Of a stretch of DNA of 44,341 bases, positions 28,385-35,790 are shown in pieces (position 1 is the first letter of the stretch; each line of letters opens with the position of its first letter). This DNA comes from Gammaproteobacteria bacterium (GTDB taxonomy: Bacteria; Pseudomonadota; Gammaproteobacteria; UBA6429; Thiohalophilaceae): contig WFVC01000159.1 in assembly GCA_015491815.1 (NCBI GenBank), positions 1 through 44,341 of the forward strand, read 5' to 3'. The position numbers and the translations under genes were made by a program. A model generated the notes under the pieces. The model saw nothing but the letters and a program-made list of their open reading frames with translations. It did no database searches and was not told the origin of the DNA.

Positions 28385-29764
28385 ATGTCAGCGACAAAAC
28401 TCAATATCATCATTCTTGCGGCAGGGCAGGGGTCAAGAATGATGTCTCAACTTCCCAAAGTGCTTCATCCGCTTGCCGGCCAACCGCTGCTTGGCCACGT
28501 GATTAATACCGCGCGCAGTTTGAATCCCGAACGAATTATCGTGGTTTACGGACACGGCGGGGAACAGGTGCCGAATGCGATTGCGGATGATGATCTGATC
28601 TGGGTGCAACAAAGCGAACAACTGGGAACCGGTCATGCGGTTGCTCAGGCCATGCCGGAAGTCGAAGACGAGGCCACTGTCCTCGTATTGTACGGGGACG
28701 TGCCCCTGACTCGCACGCAAACATTGATGGAACTGGTTAGCTATGGCGTGGATGAGTTTGGTTTGTTAACCGTGCACCTTGATGATCCGACCGGCTATGG
28801 GCGCATCGTCCGCAATAGTCAGGCGGAGGTGACGCATATTGTTGAACATAAAGATGCGAGTGCAGACGAGCATCAGATCAGCGAAGTGAACACCGGCATA
28901 CTGGCGAGCAATGCAGGGCGTCTGCGCCGCTGGCTGGCGAAGCTGAATAATAATAATGCGCAGGGCGAATATTATCTTACCGACGTGATAGCCATGTCGG
29001 TGGCGGAGGGGGTGAAAATCAAAACCACGCATCCGGATTCCGAGATGGAAGTGCTGGGCGTCAACAGTCGCAATCAACTGGCGATGCTGGAGCGCAGTTA
29101 CCAGCGGCGGCAGGCCGAAGCATTAATGGCGCAGGGCGTGACGGTTATCGATCCGGCGCGGCTGGATATTCGCGGCGAGGTTGAGATTGCCCGTGACGTC
29201 ATTCTTGATGTGAATGTCGTGCTAGTCGGCAAGGTTAAAATCAACGAGGGCGTATACGTGGGGCCGGGCTGTGTAATCAAGGATGCGACGATCGGCGAAG
29301 GCGTGCAAATTCAGGCTCATTGCGTCATCGAACAGGCGCAGATTGGCGCAGAGGCCCGGATTGGCCCGTTCGCCCGCCTGCGTCCCGGCGCGCAACTGTC
29401 AGCCAATACCCATGTGGGAAATTTTGTTGAAATCAAAAACAGCGTAGTCGGCGAAGCTTCAAAAATAAATCACTTAAGTTATGTGGGCGACAGCGATGTC
29501 GGCGCGCGAGTCAATATCGGCGCCGGTGTGATTACCTGTAATTATGACGGCGCCTATAAACACCGAACCACTATTGGCGATGACGTGTTTGTCGGTTCCG
29601 ACTGTCAGCTGGTGGCGCCGGTTGAAATCGGCGATGGCGCCAGTCTCGGCGCGGGCACGACCCTGACCCGGGACGCGCCCGCCGGTGAACTGACCCTGAG
29701 CCGCGCAAAACAGAAAACGGTGAAAGGCTGGAAACGACCAGTAAAGCAGAAAAAAGATAAATGA
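28385..29764 (+). CDS. glmU: GlmU, bifunctional GlcN-1-P acetyltransferase / GlcNAc-1-P uridyltransferase
   Basis: GlmU makes UDP-GlcNAc for peptidoglycan and LPS. The 459-residue product has the N-terminal pyrophosphorylase domain (about 1-230) with LAAGQGSRMMSQLPKVLHPLAG, and the C-terminal left-handed beta helix of hexapeptide repeats (about 250-450). The latter holds the acetyltransferase motifs (PFARLRPGAQL, NYDGAYKHRTTIGDD). It lies upstream of glmS, the enzyme for an earlier step of the same pathway, separated by a hairpin and repeat. Confidence 0.98.
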   Translation: MSATKLNIIILAAGQGSRMMSQLPKVLHPLAGQPLLGHVINTARSLNPERIIVVYGHGGEQVPNAIADDDLIWVQQSEQLGTGHAVAQAMPEVEDEATVLVLYGDVPLTRTQTLMELVSYGVDEFGLLTVHLDDPTGYGRIVRNSQAEVTHIVEHKDASADEHQISEVNTGILASNAGRLRRWLAKLNNNNAQGEYYLTDVIAMSVAEGVKIKTTHPDSEMEVLGVNSRNQLAMLERSYQRRQAEALMAQGVTVIDPARLDIRGEVEIARDVILDVNVVLVGKVKINEGVYVGPGCVIKDATIGEGVQIQAHCVIEQAQIGAEARIGPFARLRPGAQLSANTHVGNFVEIKNSVVGEASKINHLSYVGDSDVGARVNIGAGVITCNYDGAYKHRTTIGDDVFVGSDCQLVAPVEIGDGASLGAGTTLTRDAPAGELTLSRAKQKTVKGWKRPVKQKKDK

Positions 29765-29804
29765 TGTCGGGTGTCGGAGTCGGTTTTTTTCGACTCCGAT
29801 ACCC
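29765..29804 (+). repeat. Hairpin with heptamer units after glmU
   Basis: TGTCGGG and TGTCGGA stand in tandem at 29765-29778, directly after the glmU stop. The segment 29769-29782 pairs with 29791-29804 as a 14-bp stem with one G-U pair, closed by the loop GTTTTTTT. The T-run is in the loop, not after the stem, so it is not an ordinary terminator on this strand. Confidence 0.8.
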
Positions 29805-29876
29805 TAAGTGCAAAATTATTTTCAAAGGTAGCGTTAAGAATATGCAACAGGACTCTATATCTCAGACTTTTCCCGG

Positions 29877-29890
29877 CCACTCGCCACTCG
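29877..29890 (+). repeat. Tandem CCACTCG heptamers upstream of glmS
   Basis: Two perfect CCACTCG copies lie 18 bases before the glmS start. The same heptamer occurs in the trkA/trkH repeat (42197-42203). No inverted partner was found nearby. AGGAA, between the repeat and the ATG, can serve as ribosome-binding site. Confidence 0.6.
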
Positions 29891-29908
29891 CTGCCAGGAA
29901 CTAAATTC

Positions 29909-31741
29909 ATGTGCGGAATCGTGGGTGCGGTTGCAAAGGAAAATGTCGTCAATGTTCTGATCGATGGGCTTAAACGGCTGGAGTACCGGGGCTATGATTC
30001 GGCCGGGGTCGCGCTGCTGGATGAGCACGCCTGCATTCAACGCGTGCGCATGCCGGGCAAGGTCAGGCAGCTCGAAGATGAATTAGAGAAAAATCCTGCA
30101 AACGGTCGGGTCGGTATTGCGCATACTCGCTGGGCGACCCATGGCGTTCCCAATCAGCGCAATGCGCACCCTCATGTATGCCAGAAAAGTGTGGCGGTTG
30201 TGCACAACGGCATTATCGAAAATTTTGAACATCTTAAACAGGCGCAACAGGCCGATAATTACAGTTTTACTTCGGATACCGATACCGAAGTGATCGTGCA
30301 TCAACTGCATAAATACATGGCTGCAGAGAATGATTTATACAAAGCCGTCTGCGCCACGGTCAAAGATCTGGAGGGCGCTTATGCGCTTGGCGTGATCAGC
30401 ACCGAAGAACCCGAGACCCTGGTCACTGCGCGACGCGGCAGTCCACTGGTCATTGGTCTGGGTGAGCAGGCCAACTATATTGCCTCTGATGTAGCGGCGT
30501 TGATTAGTGAAACGCAGCGCTTCATTTATCTTGAAGAAGGCGATGTGGCGGTGCTGCGTCCCGGTGGCGTCGAGATTTATGATGGGAACGGTCAGCGAGT
30601 CGAACGTGAGATTCATCAGAGTTCACTGAAAGCCGACGCGGTTGAGCGCGGCGAATATGCGCACTACATGCTCAAGGAGATCTACGAGCAGCCTCATGCG
30701 ATTTCGGAAACACTCGAAGGCCGGCTGGGTGAAGGCAAGGTGCTGGAAAGCGCCTTCGGGCCGAAGGCGGCGGATATTTTTGATAGCATCAAACAGGTTC
30801 AAATTATTGCCTGCGGCACCTCCTACCATGCCGGTCTGGTCGCCCGTTATGGATTCGAAGCACTGGCCGGTATTCCCTGTAATGTCGAAGTCGCCAGTGA
30901 ATTTCGCTACCGGCGCGCCGCCGTCCTGCCCGATACGCTTTTTGTGACGATCTCCCAGTCCGGTGAGACAGCTGATACGCTGGCGGCGCTGCGCGCCTCC
31001 AAAGAGATGGGTTTTGCGCATAGCCTGAGTATTTGCAACGTGCCGGAAAGTTCACTGGTGCGCGAATCCGATCTGGTGTTGATGACCCGCGCCGGCCCGG
31101 AAATCGGGGTCGCCTCAACCAAGGCGTTTACCACGCAATTGGTCGCCCTGCTTTTACTTATTATTGTACTCGGACGTCGCCACCAGCTTGACGAGGGATT
31201 AGAAGCAAGGCTGGTTGAACAATTGCGTCAGTTGCCGCTGATGGTTGAACAGGTGCTCAAACTCGATGATGTTATCAGCAAGCTGGCAATACGTTTTGGC
31301 GACAAGCACAATGCCCTGTTCCTTGGTCGCGGTGAACAGTACCCGGTGGCGATGGAAGGCGCGCTCAAGCTGAAAGAGATTTCCTATATTCATGCGGAAG
31401 CGTATGCCGCCGGCGAACTCAAACATGGACCGCTGGCGCTGGTCGATGCGCAAATGCCTATCGTGGTGGTGGCGCCTAACGATGAGTTGCTCGATAAACT
31501 GAAAGGCAATCTGCAGGAAGTGCGCGCGCGCGGTGGCGAACTCTATGTCTTTGCGGACGTTGAGTCCGGCATGGAAGAAGTCGATGGCGTGACCGTGATC
31601 AACGTGGCGCCAACCGACAAAGCGATATCCCCTATCGTATTCACCATTCCCCTGCAATTACTGTCCTACCATGTTGCCCTGATCAAGGGCACTGATGTCG
31701 ACCAGCCGCGCAATCTGGCAAAATCGGTAACCGTCGAATAG
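29909..31741 (+). CDS. glmS: GlmS, glutamine--fructose-6-phosphate aminotransferase
   Basis: GlmS converts fructose-6-phosphate and glutamine to glucosamine-6-phosphate, the entry to amino-sugar synthesis. The 610-residue product starts MCGIVGAV, exposing Cys2 (Cys1 after Met removal) as the glutaminase nucleophile, followed by RLEYRGYDSAGVAL. Two SIS domains follow (about 285-610) with CGTSYHAGL, ISQSGETADTL and STKAFTTQL. The C-terminus QPRNLAKSVTVE is standard. The ATG at 29909 is fixed by the need for Cys2; the open frame upstream to 29771 runs through repeat DNA. No glmS ribozyme features were recognised. Confidence 0.98.
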   Translation: MCGIVGAVAKENVVNVLIDGLKRLEYRGYDSAGVALLDEHACIQRVRMPGKVRQLEDELEKNPANGRVGIAHTRWATHGVPNQRNAHPHVCQKSVAVVHNGIIENFEHLKQAQQADNYSFTSDTDTEVIVHQLHKYMAAENDLYKAVCATVKDLEGAYALGVISTEEPETLVTARRGSPLVIGLGEQANYIASDVAALISETQRFIYLEEGDVAVLRPGGVEIYDGNGQRVEREIHQSSLKADAVERGEYAHYMLKEIYEQPHAISETLEGRLGEGKVLESAFGPKAADIFDSIKQVQIIACGTSYHAGLVARYGFEALAGIPCNVEVASEFRYRRAAVLPDTLFVTISQSGETADTLAALRASKEMGFAHSLSICNVPESSLVRESDLVLMTRAGPEIGVASTKAFTTQLVALLLLIIVLGRRHQLDEGLEARLVEQLRQLPLMVEQVLKLDDVISKLAIRFGDKHNALFLGRGEQYPVAMEGALKLKEISYIHAEAYAAGELKHGPLALVDAQMPIVVVAPNDELLDKLKGNLQEVRARGGELYVFADVESGMEEVDGVTVINVAPTDKAISPIVFTIPLQLLSYHVALIKGTDVDQPRNLAKSVTVE

Positions 31742-31842
31742 TATCCTGATATAGATGCTGAGGGTGTTGTATGCAGAAATTTACAGATAAAATCTCTAAC
31801 CACGCCATTATCTCTTCATAGCAATACAATTACAGTATTCAC

Positions 31843-33681
31843 ATGAACATACTTGGCCTGTCCGCATATTATCACGATAGCGCCGCAGTTTTATTACGTG
31901 ATGGTGTTCTCATTGCTGCCGCTCAGGAAGAGCGTTTTTCCCGGAAGAAACATGATGCCGGCTTTCCTGAAAATGCGATTAAAAGTTGCCTGTCACTCGG
32001 TGGTATAAAGCTCGATGATATCGATGAGATTGTTTTTTATGATAAGCCATTTGTTAAATTTGAGAGATTACTGGAAACCTACCTGTCTTATGCTCCGAAA
32101 GGGTTTTGTTCTTTTATTTTAGCGATGCCCGTCTGGTTAAAAGAAAAACTTTTCCTGAAAACTACACTGAAAAAAAGATTGGCGGCGTTGGGGGGAGTAA
32201 AAATAAAGGATTTGCCTCGCCTGCTGTTTTCTGAACACCATTATTCACATGCCGCATCCGCCTTTTTTCCAAGCCCTTATCACAAAGCAGCGATATTGTG
32301 TCTGGATGGTGTTGGTGAATGGGCGACAACATCGGTGTGGTTAGGTAAAGGAAATACACTTACCCCATTATGGGAAATGAACTTCCCTCATTCTCTTGGT
32401 CTGCTGTATTCTGCATTTACTTATTATCTGGGTTTTAAAGTTAATTCCGGTGAATATAAATTAATGGGGCTGGCTCCCTATGGCGAGCCGAAGTATGTTT
32501 CTATTATTTGCGATAATCTACTTGATATTAAAGATGATGGAACTTTCAGGTTGAATATGGAATATTTTAATTTTTCTGTTGGCCTTACGATGACTAACGA
32601 TAAATTTTCCAGGCTATTTGATTTAGAAGTAAGAACGCCGGAAACAGAGATTACGCAGAAGCATATGGATATTGCAAGTTCTATTCAGAAAGTTACTGAA
32701 GACATCGTGTTACGACTGGCGCGTACAATTTACAAGGAAATGGATGTTGAATATTTATGTATGGCAGGAGGGGTGGCGCTAAATTGCGTATCAAATAGTC
32801 GGGTTTTACATGAATCTCCATTTAAGGATGTATGGATTCAACCTGCAGCGGGTGATGCTGGAGGTGCGCTTGGCGCCGCCATGATTGTCTGGCATGAATT
32901 TCACAAAAATCCCCGTGAAATTAAGTTTCCCGATTCGATGCAAGGCGCCTATTTGGGTCCATCTTACAGTGATGCGGATATCAGCAGGCAGTTGGATGCG
33001 ATGGGAGCGGTTTATGAGAAAATTGATGATAGTGTGGCGCCTCAGGTATTGAGTAAAATACTGGCTGAAGAAAATGTGCTTGGCTGGTTTCAGGGGCGTA
33101 TGGAATTTGGGCCGCGCGCATTAGGCGCACGCTCGATTCTTGCTGATCCGGGCAGCGATAAAATGCAAACTATTTTAAATGCAAAAATTAAATATCGTGA
33201 ATCGTTTCGACCATTTGCACCGGCTGTTCCTGAGGAGGATGTTTCTAAATATTTTGAAATTAATAGAGAATGCCCATACATGCTTTTTACTTCTCTGGTC
33301 AAAAAGAGCCTTCGTGTTCCAATATGTGAAGAGCAAAAAAAATTATCCGGGATTGACAAATTGAATATACGCCGCTCAAAACTTCCCGCTATAACGCATA
33401 TCGACTATTCAGCACGAGTGCAGACTGTAAATAAAAAAACCAATCCCAGGTTTCATGGTGTGCTGAAGAACTTCGAAAAACAGAGTGGCTATCCAGTACT
33501 GGTTAATACTTCATTTAATGTTAGAGGTGAACCTGTGGTCTGTACGCCAACCGATGCTTATTCCTGCTTTATTAGAACAGAGATGGATTATTTATATATA
33601 GGAAATTACCTTTTGCACAGAAATGAACAGCCATACAAAAGAAAAGAAGAACTTGTGTCGAAAGAGCAGAAATTAGATTGA
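31843..33681 (+). CDS. Carbamoyltransferase, NodU/CmcH family
   Basis: This 612-residue O-carbamoyltransferase would use carbamoyl phosphate and ATP, via carbamoyl-adenylate, to carbamoylate a hydroxyl group. The N-terminal Kae1-like domain (about 1-350) shows LGLSAYYHDSAAVLL, metal-binding histidines in HHYSHAASAF (132-141), and LCLDGVGEWATTSVW. The C-terminal YrdC-like/catalytic region has GRMEFGPRALGARSILADP and VNTSFNVRGEPVVCTP. Family members act on antibiotics, Nod factors and surface sugars; the acceptor here is unknown. It heads the SxtJ-DUF5989-SGNH cassette. The region is more AT-rich than the core genes before it, consistent with transfer. Confidence 0.93.
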   Translation: MNILGLSAYYHDSAAVLLRDGVLIAAAQEERFSRKKHDAGFPENAIKSCLSLGGIKLDDIDEIVFYDKPFVKFERLLETYLSYAPKGFCSFILAMPVWLKEKLFLKTTLKKRLAALGGVKIKDLPRLLFSEHHYSHAASAFFPSPYHKAAILCLDGVGEWATTSVWLGKGNTLTPLWEMNFPHSLGLLYSAFTYYLGFKVNSGEYKLMGLAPYGEPKYVSIICDNLLDIKDDGTFRLNMEYFNFSVGLTMTNDKFSRLFDLEVRTPETEITQKHMDIASSIQKVTEDIVLRLARTIYKEMDVEYLCMAGGVALNCVSNSRVLHESPFKDVWIQPAAGDAGGALGAAMIVWHEFHKNPREIKFPDSMQGAYLGPSYSDADISRQLDAMGAVYEKIDDSVAPQVLSKILAEENVLGWFQGRMEFGPRALGARSILADPGSDKMQTILNAKIKYRESFRPFAPAVPEEDVSKYFEINRECPYMLFTSLVKKSLRVPICEEQKKLSGIDKLNIRRSKLPAITHIDYSARVQTVNKKTNPRFHGVLKNFEKQSGYPVLVNTSFNVRGEPVVCTPTDAYSCFIRTEMDYLYIGNYLLHRNEQPYKRKEELVSKEQKLD

Positions 33682-33691
33682 TGATAAAATC

Positions 33692-34087
33692 ATGATTGCT
33701 TTGAATAAAAAGCTTCTTCGGCAGTTTGGCTTGTTGCTTTCTTTTGGTCTGGCTCTGATTTTTGGTTTGTTATTGCCCTGGTTGACCGGAAGTTACTGGC
33801 CAACATGGCCCTGGGTAGTAAGCTTTTTCTTTGCTGCTGTTTCATTGATATTCCCTGCAAGCTTAAAACCTTTGTATTGTGCGTGGATGAGAGTTGGTGA
33901 TATTCTTTCCTGGTTTAATACAAGACTTATACTTGGTCTTATATATTTTTTAGTATTTACACCAATATCATTATTTTTCAGATTATCCGGAAGAGATGCC
34001 ATGCAGCGAAGGCCGGATAGCTCATTAAAATCATATCGTGTAAAAAGTAGAAAGCTGGATATTCACCGTATGCGAGATCCATTTTGA
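33692..34087 (+). CDS. SxtJ-family membrane protein
   Basis: This 131-residue protein has three hydrophobic segments (about 12-33, 40-56 and 75-96) and a basic, Arg-rich C-terminal tail ending HRMRDPF. The pattern LIFPASLKPLYCAWMRVGDILSWFNTRLILGLIYF matches the SxtJ family, named from saxitoxin clusters but found widely next to carbamoyltransferases. The name does not imply toxin synthesis. The biochemical role is unknown. It starts 10 bases after the carbamoyltransferase stop and its stop overlaps the DUF5989 start (TGATG), so the genes are translationally linked. Confidence 0.82.
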   Translation: MIALNKKLLRQFGLLLSFGLALIFGLLLPWLTGSYWPTWPWVVSFFFAAVSLIFPASLKPLYCAWMRVGDILSWFNTRLILGLIYFLVFTPISLFFRLSGRDAMQRRPDSSLKSYRVKSRKLDIHRMRDPF

Positions 34088-34239
34088 TGTTTGAGTTAAT
34101 AAAAGATTTATGGCGATTCTCAAAAGAACGCAAAAAATTGTGGCTTATGCCTATAATAGTGGTGCTTGTTTTGCTTGGCGCCCTGATGGTGTTTTCCGAG
34201 GGTTCGGCTATAGCACCGTTTATTTATACGCTATTTTGA
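34087..34239 (+). CDS. DUF5989-family small membrane protein
   Basis: This 50-residue gene begins at the overlapped TGATG. The protein reads MFELIKDLWRFSKERKKLWL, then a hydrophobic helix (about 20-34) and a short tail (EGSAIAPFIYTLF). The LW.F.KERKK.WL..I pattern with a single membrane helix and a SAIAPFIYTLF end matches DUF5989, which as I recall is usually found next to SxtJ and a carbamoyltransferase. It may be a small subunit of a membrane complex with SxtJ. Its function is unknown. Confidence 0.85.
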   Translation: MFELIKDLWRFSKERKKLWLMPIIVVLVLLGALMVFSEGSAIAPFIYTLF

Positions 34240-34287
34240 CAGATATAGAAACGGAGTGATCTGCTTGGTTGTATTGTGGATGTCATT

Positions 34288-35778
34288 ATGAAAAAAAATA
34301 TAATATATACGCTTGTAATATGGCTGATCCTGTTTTTTTTATTGGAAGCCGGCGTGCGCGCCTATGAATATTTTACTCAGCCCCAGATAGTACAAGCAGA
34401 GCAAGTATCAGATCCAGCTTCAATTTTTATTCCCCATCCCTTTACTGCCTACGCTGCAAATCCCGATAATATAAATCATAATGCACAAGGTTACAGAGCA
34501 GAAAAAAACAGAACATATACGGCTGATTCAAATTCAGTAAACATCGTTAGTTTAGGGGGTTCGAGTACATACGGAACCAGAGTATATCTTCATGACAGCT
34601 ATCCTTATATTCTTGAGGAGATTTTACGCAAATCCGCAACTACCGATAAAACTATAAATGTAATAAACGCCGGACTTGGCGGATATAGTACGCCAAATAT
34701 TATTTCCCTTCTTTCAGGAAAAATAATTCATTTAAAACCTGATGCGGTAATATTCTATGTAGGTTTTAATGATGCCTGGACGAGATTAATGTTTTCAGGT
34801 TTTAAAACGGATTATTCTCATGCGCAGAAGTCCTGGGTGGATCTTGATTTCCCTTTTTGGCGACAGAGCAGGTTTTTGGATATTATTGCAGATAAATTAG
34901 GTTATCCAGCTGATAAGCCTCATATTCATTCGGTTGCGTGGAAAAAAATGAGTGGTAACCCGAAAGATAATTTTCGTCATTCGTCATCAGATGCGTTTAA
35001 ATCTAATCTTATGTCTCTTATTAGTATCGCCAGAACCCACGGGGCGGTTCCCATTTTGGTTACTCAGGCTACAGATTTCAAGAATCATCCTTTACCGGAA
35101 AATAATAAAATATGGATGCAAGCAATGGAGGAAAATACAAATATTATTAAACAGGTGGCGGAGAAAATGTCTGTGGGTTTAATTGATATTCGAAAATTAA
35201 TGACAGATAGAAGCGAGTATTTTCTTGATGTGCTGCATATGAGCGGTGTGGGAAATAGAAAGCGAGCTGAAATTATTGCTGAATATCTTATGAAAAATAA
35301 ATTTGTTGGAGATTATATAAATAAAAAGGAGACGGCATCATTAGATCTTATTGCTGAATATATGCGGTTACTTCGTGCCGATCTATTTGTTAGGCGAGTA
35401 TTGGAGTATAGAATCAATGAGTTGCGAAAACTTGGCAAAGAGATAAGTGAGAATGATGAAAAAAAGATTATTGATGCTTATTCTGATATCAGTAATGTTA
35501 TTTCCACTTATGCCTCTGTGTATAAAAATATCTCAAGAGAGACACTGATAAAAGCAAATAAATTCTTTAGTTCAGAGTTAGGGCGAAAATCTATCGCTCT
35601 GTATGCAAAACGAGAGAAAAACCAGAGAAACAGACTAACAAAAGATGAGTTTGAAAAAATTAAAGCCTACCAGTCTTCTTCTGGCTGGAAAGAGATTCAG
35701 AGGCAGAGGCCGTATATAAATCGAGATGTGTACATAATATCAAGTAAAGTGATAGAAGACATTTTAAAAGAAAATTAA
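34288..35778 (+). CDS. Membrane-anchored SGNH/GDSL-type hydrolase with C-terminal extension
   Basis: This 496-residue protein has an N-terminal membrane anchor (about 4-22) and an SGNH hydrolase-like domain (about 80-350) facing the periplasm. Block I is SLGGSSTYG (Ser92 the likely nucleophile), the Gly block is NAGLGGYST, block III is GFNDAWTR (Asn161), and DVLHMSG carries the Asp-His pair. A charged helical region (about 355-496) with no recognised fold follows. The family includes esterases and O-acyl transferases acting on sugars. The ATG at 34288 is preferred; a GTG 12 bases upstream is in frame. Strong AT bias and placement at the end of the carbamoyltransferase cassette suggest a shared, transferred function. 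Confidence 0.85.
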   Translation: MKKNIIYTLVIWLILFFLLEAGVRAYEYFTQPQIVQAEQVSDPASIFIPHPFTAYAANPDNINHNAQGYRAEKNRTYTADSNSVNIVSLGGSSTYGTRVYLHDSYPYILEEILRKSATTDKTINVINAGLGGYSTPNIISLLSGKIIHLKPDAVIFYVGFNDAWTRLMFSGFKTDYSHAQKSWVDLDFPFWRQSRFLDIIADKLGYPADKPHIHSVAWKKMSGNPKDNFRHSSSDAFKSNLMSLISIARTHGAVPILVTQATDFKNHPLPENNKIWMQAMEENTNIIKQVAEKMSVGLIDIRKLMTDRSEYFLDVLHMSGVGNRKRAEIIAEYLMKNKFVGDYINKKETASLDLIAEYMRLLRADLFVRRVLEYRINELRKLGKEISENDEKKIIDAYSDISNVISTYASVYKNISRETLIKANKFFSSELGRKSIALYAKREKNQRNRLTKDEFEKIKAYQSSSGWKEIQRQRPYINRDVYIISSKVIEDILKEN

Positions 35779-35790
35779 AATTAGCCATAA

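Noticed and set aside
29765-29908. glmS ribozyme or small-RNA target site
   Set aside because: The glmS ribozyme core was not recognised, and it is a Firmicutes feature. The gap is accounted for by a hairpin and heptamer repeats.
31843-34087. Saxitoxin-type biosynthesis
   Set aside because: SxtJ is a family name only. None of the toxin core genes (such as the SxtA polyketide synthase or amidinotransferase) is present.
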